Assembly: GCA_018228705.1 (NCBI GenBank)
Contig: CP073694.1
Location: forward strand, 1,736,001-1,800,000
Direction of reading: 5' to 3'
Origin: Dysosmobacter sp. Marseille-Q4140
GTDB lineage: Bacteria > Bacillota > Clostridia > Oscillospirales > Oscillospiraceae
DNA length: 64,000 bases
Both the position numbers and the translations under genes were made by a program. Positions 35,633 to 42,884 of this stretch are shown one piece after another; within the stretch, counting starts at the first letter, position 1, and each line of letters begins with the position of its first letter. The notes under the pieces were generated by a model. That model was not told the origin of the DNA, ran no database searches, and saw only the letters and a list, made by a program, of their open reading frames with translations.

Positions 35633-37357
35633 TTATTTCGCAGCCTTGCTGCTGTACTGCTTGGAGATGGTGGCAACGCCCTCGATGGCCAGAACCACGG
35701 CCAGGATCACCAGCAGCACGCCCACGATGGCCTGGACATAGGGACCCCAGTCGGCGCCGCCGGCGGAGATCAGAGCGATCTGGCTCTTGGTGTTCAGGAT
35801 CAGGGAGGCGATGGTGACCACCAGCATGAAGGCCATGGGGATCAGGAACATCTTGTTGTTCTTGCCGATGCGGCCCAGCCAGGTGGCGACAGCCAGCAGG
35901 CCCAGGGCGGCCAGCAGCTGGTTGGCGGAGCCGAACAGAGCCCAGATCTTCTCGTAGCCGTTCATGCCCAGAGCGATGCCCAGCACCACGGTGATGATGG
36001 TGGCGACATAGGGATTGGCCAGGACCTTCTTGTAGCCGGTGACGTTCTCCGGGGTCTCGCCCTTGGAGCCGTCCAGCCAGAACTCCTGGAACATGAACCG
36101 GGCCAGACGGGTGGCGGTGTCCAGAGAGGTCAGGCAGAAAGCGGAGTAGGTCAGCACCAGCAGGGTGTACAGGATGTCATAGGCAGCGCCGCGGCTGGGA
36201 TCGATCATGCCGGCGATACCGCCGCCGAAGATGGCAGTGGCACCGGTCAGAGCGGCGTCGGGGTTGGCGGCGTTCCAGCTGTATGCATAGGCGACGGCGC
36301 ACAGGGTCAGGATGGCCAGCACGCACTCCAGCAGCATGCCGCCGTAGGCGATGGGCTTCGCGTCGGTCTCTTTATCCAGCTGCTTGGAGGTGGTGCCGGA
36401 GGAGACCAGGGAGTGGAAGCCGGAGATGGCGCCGCAGGCGATGGTGGTGAACAGCACCGGGAACACCGGGGAAGTGGCGTTCTCAGACTGCAGGACGGGC
36501 AGGCTGTCCATGCTGGGATGAGCCATGAACACGGCGACCACAGCCAGGGCCAGCATGGCGTACAGCAGGAAGGAGCTCAGGTAGTCACGGGGCTGCAGCA
36601 GGATCCACACGGGGGTGACGGAGGCGATGACGATGTACAGGCCCACGATCCACATCCAGGTGCTGGTGGACAGGTACAGGGGGTGGAAGTTCATGCCGAT
36701 GGCAATGATGGCCACGATGGCCAGCACGCCGATGACAGAGGCCACGCCCATGGGGGCGTTCCGGCGATAAACCAGGAAGCCGAAGATGATGGCGATGACG
36801 ATGAACAGGATGGAGACCATGGCCACGCGCGCCTGGCTGGTGGAGGCGGCCACGTTGACAGCGCCGGTCTCATCGAAGGTGGCGCCGAAGGTGCCGGCCA
36901 CGATGGAGGCAAAGGCGGCGACCACCAGGATCAGGGTCAGGTAGGCGAAGATGATGAACAGACGCTTGGCGCGCTTGCTCATGTTGGCGGAGATGATCTC
37001 ACCGATGGACCGGCCGCCGTGGCGGACGGAGGCCACCAGGGCGCCGAAGTCATGGACGCCGCCGAAGAAGATGCCGCCGATGACGATCCACAGCGCGCAG
37101 GCCAGCCAGCCGAAGCCGAAGCCCGCGGCGCTGATGGGGCCGGTGATGGGGCCGGCGCCGGCGATGGAAGAGAAGTGGTGGCCCATCAGGATGGGGGCCT
37201 TTGCGGGGACGTAGTCAATGCCGTCCTCCATGGTGTGTGCGGGGGTTTGCTCGTCGTTCTCACCCACGCCCCACTGCTTGCACAGCCAGCGGCCATAGAA
37301 CACATAGCCCAGCAGCAGAATGGCGACGCAGATGATCAGAAGTACCAAACCGTTCAT
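35633..37357 (-). CDS. cstA: carbon starvation protein A family peptide/pyruvate transporter
   Basis: A 574-residue integral membrane protein with many helices and the CstA signatures: PILMGHHFSSIAGAGPITGP near residue 54, GGVHDFGALVASVRHGGRSIGE, and a GxFGSANQLLAALGLL-like region near the C-terminus. The E. coli relatives CstA and BtsT import peptides and pyruvate, and the family is now treated as pyruvate/peptide transporters. The frame is open upstream, but ATG 37357 follows AAGGGAG and starts a clean membrane helix. Co-directional with the 172-residue gene before it. The solute is not fixed by sequence. Confidence 0.92.
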   Translation of the reverse strand: MNGLVLLIICVAILLLGYVFYGRWLCKQWGVGENDEQTPAHTMEDGIDYVPAKAPILMGHHFSSIAGAGPITGPISAAGFGFGWLACALWIVIGGIFFGGVHDFGALVASVRHGGRSIGEIISANMSKRAKRLFIIFAYLTLILVVAAFASIVAGTFGATFDETGAVNVAASTSQARVAMVSILFIVIAIIFGFLVYRRNAPMGVASVIGVLAIVAIIAIGMNFHPLYLSTSTWMWIVGLYIVIASVTPVWILLQPRDYLSSFLLYAMLALAVVAVFMAHPSMDSLPVLQSENATSPVFPVLFTTIACGAISGFHSLVSSGTTSKQLDKETDAKPIAYGGMLLECVLAILTLCAVAYAYSWNAANPDAALTGATAIFGGGIAGMIDPSRGAAYDILYTLLVLTYSAFCLTSLDTATRLARFMFQEFWLDGSKGETPENVTGYKKVLANPYVATIITVVLGIALGMNGYEKIWALFGSANQLLAALGLLAVATWLGRIGKNNKMFLIPMAFMLVVTIASLILNTKSQIALISAGGADWGPYVQAIVGVLLVILAVVLAIEGVATISKQYSSKAAK

Positions 37358-37374
37358 TGATGCTTTCTCCCTTC

Positions 37375-37893
37375 TTAGTTTGCCTTTTTGGCGAAATTGT
37401 TTTCCAGTGTCCTGCGCGCTTCCTTCCCGGCTGGATTGGACAGGAAGCTGACCGTGGAACATTCCATTGCCGCAATGCGATACTCCATCCAGCCGTGGAG
37501 CATCAGCCGATAGGTTTTCCGGAGCCGGGTCTTTTTCAGGATCTCCTTGGCCTCCGGATCGATGGTGTCCGCCAGGATCACCAGCGCCACAAAGGAGCAC
37601 ATATGCTCCTTATGGGGCCGGACCCGGGCGAGCCCCGCCTTCTGGGACAGCGCGATCTGCTCCCGCAGGGCCGCGGCGTCCAGATGCTCGGTCACGTAGA
37701 AGTAGACGTACTCATGCTGCTCCATGGCGTAATAGATATGCTCCTTGGTCAGCAGGCGGTTTTCGTCCCGCAGAAAGAATTCCGCCGCGGCCGGGAACCG
37801 GCCGCCGTCCACCTCCACATCCCTTTCCACCTCGTAGTGGTAGGAATAGGCGTCCAGCAGTTTATCCAGGCGCTCCTGTAAAGTCATTTCCAT
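37375..37893 (-). CDS. conserved hypothetical protein upstream of cstA
   Basis: A 172-residue soluble protein with no signal peptide or membrane helix. It is rich in Glu, Tyr, His and Arg, with motifs such as YSYHYEVERDVEVDGGRFPAA and RPHKEHMCSFVALVILAD. I recognise no catalytic pattern and give no function. It begins after AAAGGAG, ends 17 bp before cstA, and shares the promoter at 37942-37970, so a role tied to CstA (assembly or regulation) is plausible but only inferred from position. Confidence 0.75.
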   Translation of the reverse strand: MEMTLQERLDKLLDAYSYHYEVERDVEVDGGRFPAAAEFFLRDENRLLTKEHIYYAMEQHEYVYFYVTEHLDAAALREQIALSQKAGLARVRPHKEHMCSFVALVILADTIDPEAKEILKKTRLRKTYRLMLHGWMEYRIAAMECSTVSFLSNPAGKEARRTLENNFAKKAN

Positions 37894-37941
37894 GAGTTCT
37901 CCTTTTGCGTGATCTTTTCCCGTAACCGCTCATCGGGAAAC

Positions 37942-37970
37942 ATTATACACTGATGTTCAGATTTTGTTAA
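37942..37970 (-). promoter_or_regulatory. sigma-A promoter of the hypothetical gene-cstA unit
   Basis: Minus-strand -35 TTAACA (37965-37970), 17-bp spacer, perfect -10 TATAAT (37942-37947). Confidence 0.7.
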
Positions 37971-37984
37971 GAGGGTTCCGTAAA

Positions 37985-38006
37985 ATTTGTGTACAATTTG
38001 TGAACA
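37985..38006. repeat. tandem 11-bp repeat upstream of the cstA promoter
   Basis: ATTTGTGTACA (37985-37995) is followed without a gap by ATTTGTGAACA (37996-38006), 10 of 11 identical. The pair lies 15-36 bp upstream of the -35, a normal place for an activator site with one-turn spacing. Confidence 0.5.
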
Positions 38007-38154
38007 ACCCCTTATAAATTGTTCATTTCAGACAGGCCGCAGAGCAAATCCCCCAAACCGAAAGCGATTCTTACCGAAAATTTAACAGTTTCTTTATGCA
38101 AAACGTCCATATCTTTTCGCGTGCTAAATATCTCGCCCCTTCCCTCCTTTGCAG

Positions 38155-38194
38155 CAAAAAAAGACGTCTGTTTCTGTAAACAGACGTCTTTTTT
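38155..38194. terminator. terminator after the FadR-type regulator gene
   Basis: A 13-bp perfect stem AAGACGTCTGTTT / AAACAGACGTCTT with loop CTGT, flanked by A and T runs, so it can work in both directions. Confidence 0.85.
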
Positions 38195-38212
38195 GAATAT
38201 TTATCAATTAAT

Positions 38213-38896
38213 TTATTCCTGGAGCGTATTGATCAGATGCTTCATATGGATGCTCATGGCGTGACGGGCTCCCGCCTCGTCCCGCTTCATCAGAAAGTCC
38301 ATAATGATCCGGTTGTCGCTGAGGGCGATATTCTGCATATGCTGACGGTTTTCCGTGATTTGCAGGATCTCGTTGACTGCACTGTTAATGATGGGATACA
38401 GCCGTCTCATATATTCGTTGTGGGAGGCCTTGATGATGGCCCAGTGGAACTCCTGGTCCGCCAGGGGCCAGTCGCCGCCCTCGGCGGCGATCCGCTCCAC
38501 CCGGTCGGCCTTCCGGGCGATCTGGCGCAGCTCCTCGTCGGTGGCCCGCTGGCAGGCCAGCGCCACCGTGGCCGGTTCAAAGATCAGCCGCATCTCAAAG
38601 AGGTCCTTGGCCCGGACCCGGGACCGCACTCCGGCCAGGGCCGTCATATCCAGCCCCACGGCGGGCAGCTCCTCCGACACATAGGTGCCCTTGCCCCGGC
38701 GGATCTCCAGGATCCCCTGAGCAACCAAAAAGGAGATCGCCTCCCGCAGGGTGGTGCGGCTGACATCCAGCCGCCGGCTCAGATCGTTCTCATTGGGCAG
38801 TTTGCTGCCGGGGGCGTACTGGCGCTCCTCCACGATCATCTCGTACAGGCGGTCCGCCGTCTGCTCCGACAGCTTGACTTTTCGTTTTTCCTCCAT
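38213..38896 (-). CDS. FadR-subfamily GntR transcriptional regulator
   Basis: A 227-residue regulator. Residues about 5-75 form the GntR winged helix (LPNENDLSRRLDVSRTTLREAI...GILEIRRGKGTYV), and the remainder is the all-helical FCD ligand domain with the metal/ligand residues expected in this fold (Asp/His in DQEFHWAI and a later His in SIHMKHL). FCD regulators usually sense small organic acids. ATG 38896 follows GGAGGG; the longer open frame is not used. It is divergent from the vor-type operon and could control it or the cstA unit. The effector is unknown. Confidence 0.88.
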   Translation of the reverse strand: MEEKRKVKLSEQTADRLYEMIVEERQYAPGSKLPNENDLSRRLDVSRTTLREAISFLVAQGILEIRRGKGTYVSEELPAVGLDMTALAGVRSRVRAKDLFEMRLIFEPATVALACQRATDEELRQIARKADRVERIAAEGGDWPLADQEFHWAIIKASHNEYMRRLYPIINSAVNEILQITENRQHMQNIALSDNRIIMDFLMKRDEAGARHAMSIHMKHLINTLQE

Positions 38897-38993
38897 ACCG
38901 TTCCCTCCACAGCCGGACCGGGGCCCGGTTCTCCGCAGGCGCCGCCGGAGCCCGGCCGCGGCGGCGGCATTTTCTCTTTCCAGGCAATGTCCC

Positions 38994-39022
38994 TTGACAT
39001 CACATCTCAATTGGAGTACAAT
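38994..39022 (+). promoter_or_regulatory. promoter of the vor-type operon with a repeated TGACATCA motif
   Basis: Perfect -35 TTGACA (38994-38999), 17-bp spacer, -10 TACAAT (39017-39022). The octamer TGACATCA occurs at 38995-39002, over the -35, and again at 39022-39029, just after the -10. The pair is well placed for repression by the divergent FadR-type protein. Confidence 0.65.
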
Positions 39023-39094
39023 GACATCATACAACAGAAAAAGAAATAATACAACCCCCTATTTTCTGACAACCGTCTGCGAGGTGATTTATTT

Positions 39095-39778
39095 TTGACT
39101 GCTGCGAGCATGTTCCCCCATCGCATCTCCATCATCACCGGCCACTACGGCACCGGCAAAACGGAGCTGGCGGTGAACCTGGCCCTGGCTCTGGCCGCCG
39201 AAGGCAGTCAGGTGATGCTGGCGGACCTGGACATCGTCAACCCCTACTTCCGCTCCCGGGAGCGGCGGCCTCTGCTGGAGCAGGCCGGCGTGCGGGTGAT
39301 CTCCTCCTCTCAGGAGTGCTCGGACGCCGATGTGCCCGCCCTGCCGGCGGAGCTTCTGACCATTTTGGAAAACCAGGAAATCCGGGGCGTGCTGGATATC
39401 GGCGGCGACCCGGTGGGCGCCCGGGTGCTGGCCCGGTTCCAGCCCAAGATCGTTCTGGAGGATTACCAGCTGATCTGCGTCATCAACGCCAACCGGCCCG
39501 AGGTCCGCGCACCCGAGGACGCGGAGTCCTATCTGCGGGCCATCGAGGCCACGACCGGCCTTGCATGCACAGGTCTCGTGAACAATACCCACCTGTGCGG
39601 CGAGACCACACCGGAGCAGATCCGCAAGGGCGCGGCCCTGGCGGAGGAGGTCTCCCGCCGGACCGGCATTCCGGTGCTGTGCCATGTGGCGGAGGAGCGT
39701 TTCGTCCCTGAACTGTCGGACCTGCGGGAACCCGTGTTCCCCATCACCATAAAAATGAAAAAACCGTGGGAGCTCTGA
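39095..39778 (+). CDS. P-loop nucleotide-binding protein (ParA/CobQ-like) leading the vor operon
   Basis: A 227-residue protein with the deviant Walker A GHYGTGKTE near residue 16 and a switch-like DLDIVNPYFRSRE, then LDIGGDPVGARVL, as in SIMIBI-class ATPases/GTPases related to ParA, CobB and MinD. The start is taken as TTG 39095 because GAGGTG precedes it; ATG 39110 has no ribosome site. It is the first gene of the operon for a 2-oxoacid:ferredoxin oxidoreductase, so a maturation or cofactor-insertion role is tempting, but no evidence proves it. Confidence 0.75.
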   Translation: MTAASMFPHRISIITGHYGTGKTELAVNLALALAAEGSQVMLADLDIVNPYFRSRERRPLLEQAGVRVISSSQECSDADVPALPAELLTILENQEIRGVLDIGGDPVGARVLARFQPKIVLEDYQLICVINANRPEVRAPEDAESYLRAIEATTGLACTGLVNNTHLCGETTPEQIRKGAALAEEVSRRTGIPVLCHVAEERFVPELSDLREPVFPITIKMKKPWEL

Positions 39779-39814
39779 GGCGGGAGGCCTCAGGGGAAAG
39801 GAGGAGTCACTGAT

Positions 39815-40027
39815 ATGACTGCAAAGGTAACGTTCAACTCCGATCGGTGCAAAGGATGCGAGCTGTGCACCACCGTGTGCCCCAAGCACATCGTGGCCAT
39901 CGATCAGTCCGTCATCAACCGCAAGGGCTATCACCCTGCCCATGTGACGGACATCACGCAGTGCATCGCCTGCGCCAGCTGCGCGAAGATCTGCCCCGAT
40001 TCCATCATCACCGTGGAAAAATTCTGA
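39815..40027 (+). CDS. vorD: 2x[4Fe-4S] ferredoxin-type subunit (delta) of 2-oxoacid oxidoreductase
   Basis: A 70-residue iron-sulfur protein with two perfect cluster motifs: Cys 12, 15, 18, 22 and Cys 50, 53, 56, 60. It relays electrons from the thiamine site to external ferredoxin. AAAGGAGG precedes the ATG. It is the first of four subunit genes in the order delta-alpha-beta-gamma. Confidence 0.92.
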   Translation: MTAKVTFNSDRCKGCELCTTVCPKHIVAIDQSVINRKGYHPAHVTDITQCIACASCAKICPDSIITVEKF

Positions 40028-40045
40028 AGAAGGAGGTCGTCAACT

Positions 40046-41116
40046 GTGGAAAAGGAACTTTGGAAAGGCAATGAGGCCATCGCCGAGGCGGCAATCCGCG
40101 CCGGCTGTGACTGCTTCTTTGGTTACCCCATCACTCCCCAGAGCGAGGTCCCGGAGTATATGTCCGCTCACCTGCCCAAGGCCGGCGGCGTGTTCGTCCA
40201 GTCCGAGTCCGAGGTGGCCGCCATCAACATGGTGTACGGCGCTGCCGGCGCCGGCATGCGGGCCATGACCTCCTCCTCCTCTCCCGGCATCAGCCTCAAG
40301 CAGGAGGGCATCACCTACATCGCGGGCGCGGAGCTGCCCTGCGTCATCGTCAACTGCATGCGCGGCGGCCCGGGCCTGGGCACCATTCAGCCGGGCCAGG
40401 GCGACTACTACCAGGCCACCCGCGGCGGCGGCAACGGCGACTACCGGACCGTGGTCCTGGCCCCCTCCAACGTGCAGGAGACCGTGGACTTCGTCCAGGA
40501 GGCCTTTGACATCGCCGACCAGTACCGCAACCCCGTCATGATCGTCTGCGACGGTCTGATCGGCCAGATGATGGAGCCCATCGAGTGGCATCCCGTGCCC
40601 AAGCGGGACCTCAAGCCCAAGGACTGGGCCACCACCGGCCGCAAGGACCGGGATCACAACAACATCATCAACTCCCTGTACATGGATCCCGAGGAGTGCG
40701 ACCGCCACAATGACCACCTGGCGGAAAAGTACGCCGAGATGGAAAAGAACGAGGTCCGCTGGACCACCACCGACTGCGAGGACGCCGAGGTCATCATCAC
40801 GGCCTACGGCACCCCCGCCCGGATCGCTCTGACGGCCATTGAGGCCCTGCGCGCCGAGGGCCTGAAGGTGGGTCTGTTCCGCCCCGTCACGCTGTGGCCC
40901 TTCCCGGAGGAGCCCCTGCGCGAGCTGTCCAAGGCCGACCATGTGAAGGCCTTTGTGGATGTGGAGATGAGCTCCACCGGCCAGATGATCGACGACGTGC
41001 GCCTGTCCGTGGAGGGCCGGAAGCCCATCCACTACCTGGGCCATGCCGGCGGCGTGATGCCCACGGTGGAAGAGATGGTTGAAGCGGCCAAGAAGGCCTT
41101 GAAGGAGGTCAAGTGA
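40046..41116 (+). CDS. vorB: 2-oxoacid:ferredoxin oxidoreductase alpha subunit, VorB-like
   Basis: A 356-residue subunit containing the pyrimidine-binding and transketolase C-terminal-like domains. The opening LWKGNEAIAEAAIRAGC, FGYPITPQSEVPEYM and SESEVAAINMVYGAAGAG are typical of 2-ketoisovalerate (VorB) and 2-oxoglutarate (KorA) oxidoreductases. The start is GTG 40046 behind AAGGAGG. The ilvE gene downstream favours branched-chain 2-oxoacids as substrates, but KorA-type use of 2-oxoglutarate cannot be excluded from sequence. Confidence 0.9.
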   Translation: MEKELWKGNEAIAEAAIRAGCDCFFGYPITPQSEVPEYMSAHLPKAGGVFVQSESEVAAINMVYGAAGAGMRAMTSSSSPGISLKQEGITYIAGAELPCVIVNCMRGGPGLGTIQPGQGDYYQATRGGGNGDYRTVVLAPSNVQETVDFVQEAFDIADQYRNPVMIVCDGLIGQMMEPIEWHPVPKRDLKPKDWATTGRKDRDHNNIINSLYMDPEECDRHNDHLAEKYAEMEKNEVRWTTTDCEDAEVIITAYGTPARIALTAIEALRAEGLKVGLFRPVTLWPFPEEPLRELSKADHVKAFVDVEMSSTGQMIDDVRLSVEGRKPIHYLGHAGGVMPTVEEMVEAAKKALKEVK

Positions 41117-41117
41117 T

Positions 41118-41876
41118 ATGGCGATTGTATATGAGAAGTCCCGGGGCCTGACGGATGTGGAGCTGCACTACTGCCCCGGCTGCAACCACGGCATCGTACA
41201 TAAGCTGGTAGCCGAGTCCCTGGTGGAGCTGGGTCTGCTGGATGACGCCATCGGCGTGTGCCCCGTGGGCTGCTCCGTCTTTGCCTACAAGTATTTCAAC
41301 TGCGATATGCAGGAGGCCGCCCACGGCCGCGCTCCGGCTGTGGCCACCGGCATCAAGCGCACCCATCCCCATCAGGCGGTGTTCACCTATCAGGGCGACG
41401 GCGACCTTGCCTCCATCGGCACCGCCGAGATCGTCCACGCCGCCATGCGCGGTGAGAAGTTCACCACCATCTTCATCAACAACGCCATTTACGGCATGAC
41501 CGGCGGCCAGATGGCCCCCACCACCCTGATCGGCCAGCGGGCCACCACCTGCCAGACCGGCCGCACCAAGGAGCAGGCCGGCATGCCCATCCGCATGGCG
41601 GAGATGCTCTCCACCCTGGACGGCTGCGTCTACGCCGAGCGGGTGTGCGTCACCGACATCGCCAACATCAACAAGGCCAAGCGCGCCATCAAGAAGGCCT
41701 TTGAAAAGCAGATGCGGGGCGAGGGCTTCACCTTCATCGAAGTGCTCTCCACCTGCCCCACCAACTGGGGCATGACGCCTCTGAAGGCCGTGGACTGGCT
41801 GAAGGAGAACATGATCCCCTACTATCCCCTGGGTGTCATCAAAGACGTGGAGCCTGAGGCTGCGGAGGTGAAGTAA
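41118..41876 (+). CDS. 2-oxoacid:ferredoxin oxidoreductase beta subunit (TPP-binding)
   Basis: A 252-residue subunit that binds thiamine diphosphate and, through CPGCNHG, part of an iron-sulfur site. The TPP motif is YQGDGDLASIGTAEIVHAA..., ending near NNAIYGMTGGQMAPTT. With the alpha, gamma and delta subunits it converts a 2-oxoacid and CoA to acyl-CoA, CO2 and reduced ferredoxin, or the reverse. It starts 1 bp after the alpha stop. Confidence 0.93.
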   Translation: MAIVYEKSRGLTDVELHYCPGCNHGIVHKLVAESLVELGLLDDAIGVCPVGCSVFAYKYFNCDMQEAAHGRAPAVATGIKRTHPHQAVFTYQGDGDLASIGTAEIVHAAMRGEKFTTIFINNAIYGMTGGQMAPTTLIGQRATTCQTGRTKEQAGMPIRMAEMLSTLDGCVYAERVCVTDIANINKAKRAIKKAFEKQMRGEGFTFIEVLSTCPTNWGMTPLKAVDWLKENMIPYYPLGVIKDVEPEAAEVK

Positions 41877-41877
41877 G

Positions 41878-42414
41878 ATGAAAAAAGAGATCATCATTTC
41901 CGGTTTCGGCGGCCAGGGCGGCCTGGCCATCGGCAAGAACCTGGCGGAGGCCGGCATGGCCGAGGGCCTGAACGTCACCTGGGCCCCCTCCTACGGCCCT
42001 GAGATGCGGGGCGGCACCGCCAACTGCTCTGTGGTGCTCTCCGACAAGCCCGTGGGCTCCCCGGTCTTTGCCCATCCCACGGAGCTGATCGCCCTGAACG
42101 AGCCGTCCCTCGCCAAGTTCGAGGCCGGCGTGGTGCCCGGCGGCTCTGTCTTCGTCAACAGCGATGTGGTCACCGACAAGGTCTCCCGCTCTGATCTGAC
42201 CGCCTACTACATCCCCTGCTCCAAGATCGCCGAGGAGGTCGGCAACGCCAAGGTCAGCAACATGGTGATGCTGGGTGCCTATGTGGCCGGCACCAAGATC
42301 CTCAAGCCCGAGACCATCGAGACCATGATCCAGGAGATGTTCGCCGGTCCCAAGGCCAAGTTCATTCCCCTGAACATCGAGGCCTTCCGCCGGGGCATGG
42401 CCTGCGTGGGCTGA
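41878..42414 (+). CDS. 2-oxoacid:ferredoxin oxidoreductase gamma subunit
   Basis: A 178-residue gamma-domain protein with the family opening IIISGFGGQGGLAIGKNLAEAG and the YGPEMRGGTANCSVVLS segment. It contributes to CoA binding and complex assembly. The start lies 1 bp after the beta stop, and the operon ends at a GC hairpin (42433-42466) that lacks a T tract. Confidence 0.93.
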   Translation: MKKEIIISGFGGQGGLAIGKNLAEAGMAEGLNVTWAPSYGPEMRGGTANCSVVLSDKPVGSPVFAHPTELIALNEPSLAKFEAGVVPGGSVFVNSDVVTDKVSRSDLTAYYIPCSKIAEEVGNAKVSNMVMLGAYVAGTKILKPETIETMIQEMFAGPKAKFIPLNIEAFRRGMACVG

Positions 42415-42432
42415 ACACCCAAAATCCCTTTC

Positions 42433-42466
42433 CGGCGGAGCCGGTCCCAAGCGGCCGGCTCCGCCG
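42433..42466 (+). terminator. GC hairpin after the vor-type operon
   Basis: A 12-bp perfect stem CGGCGGAGCCGG / CCGGCTCCGCCG with a 10-base loop. No T run follows, so it may be a 3'-end stabiliser and not an efficient terminator. Confidence 0.45.
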
Positions 42467-42506
42467 CTCCCCCGTGGGCGGTGGTTCATTCTGTGCATTT
42501 TACCCA

Positions 42507-42535
42507 TTGACTTTCCCTCCCCATCAGCGTATAAA
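42507..42535 (+). promoter_or_regulatory. promoter of the ilvE T-box transcript
   Basis: -35 TTGACT (42507-42512), 17-bp spacer, -10 TATAAA (42530-42535). Confidence 0.65.
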
Positions 42536-42541
42536 GGAATT

Positions 42542-42826
42542 AATCCATTTGGCGAATACGTCAAGATGCGATGAACGGGACATACCGCGAAGATCCGCCC
42601 TCCCAAGAGATCTGCCGGTTTGGTGCGAGGCAGCGGGGACGCCTTCGCCGGCCTCACCCGGGAGCTGTGGGCGGAACCTTATTCTGAAAGCAGTACGCCG
42701 AACCGGCTGCCCTCCGATATCGGGGCGCACGAGTGGCCGCCTTATCGGGCGGCAACGAGAGTGGTACCACGGAAGTTTGACTTTCGCCTCTCCTGCGTAT
42801 GCGGGATTGCGCGGAGGTCTTTTTTG
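42542..42826 (+). promoter_or_regulatory. T-box leader for ilvE, modelled specifier CUC (Leu)
   Basis: The T-box AGAGTGGTACCACGG is at 42758-42772 and is followed by a hairpin and T6 (about 42785-42826). The Stem I distal region AGAGATCTGCCGGTTTGGTGCGA (in two parts around 42606-42628) matches the AG-bulge/GGTTGGTG pattern. By hand, CGGG pairs with CCCG below and CCGCGAAG with CTTCGCCGG above the specifier loop, leaving CCTCA. This puts CTC at 42653-42655, a leucine codon. The downstream gene is a branched-chain aminotransferase, which fits. Confidence 0.8.
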
Positions 42827-42884
42827 TCATACGGGAAAACTTCAAAATCCAATTTAATCCAATTTAGAGAAGGAGCGTATCGAG

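Larger units (their letters stand above)
37894..38212. other. 319-bp AT-rich gap between the cstA unit and the FadR-type regulator
   Basis: This stretch holds no credible gene. It is far more AT-rich than the flanking genes and contains the cstA-unit promoter (37942-37970), a tandem 11-bp repeat just upstream of it (37985-38006), and a terminator at 38155-38194. About 38010-38150 shows nothing I can assign. Confidence 0.6.
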
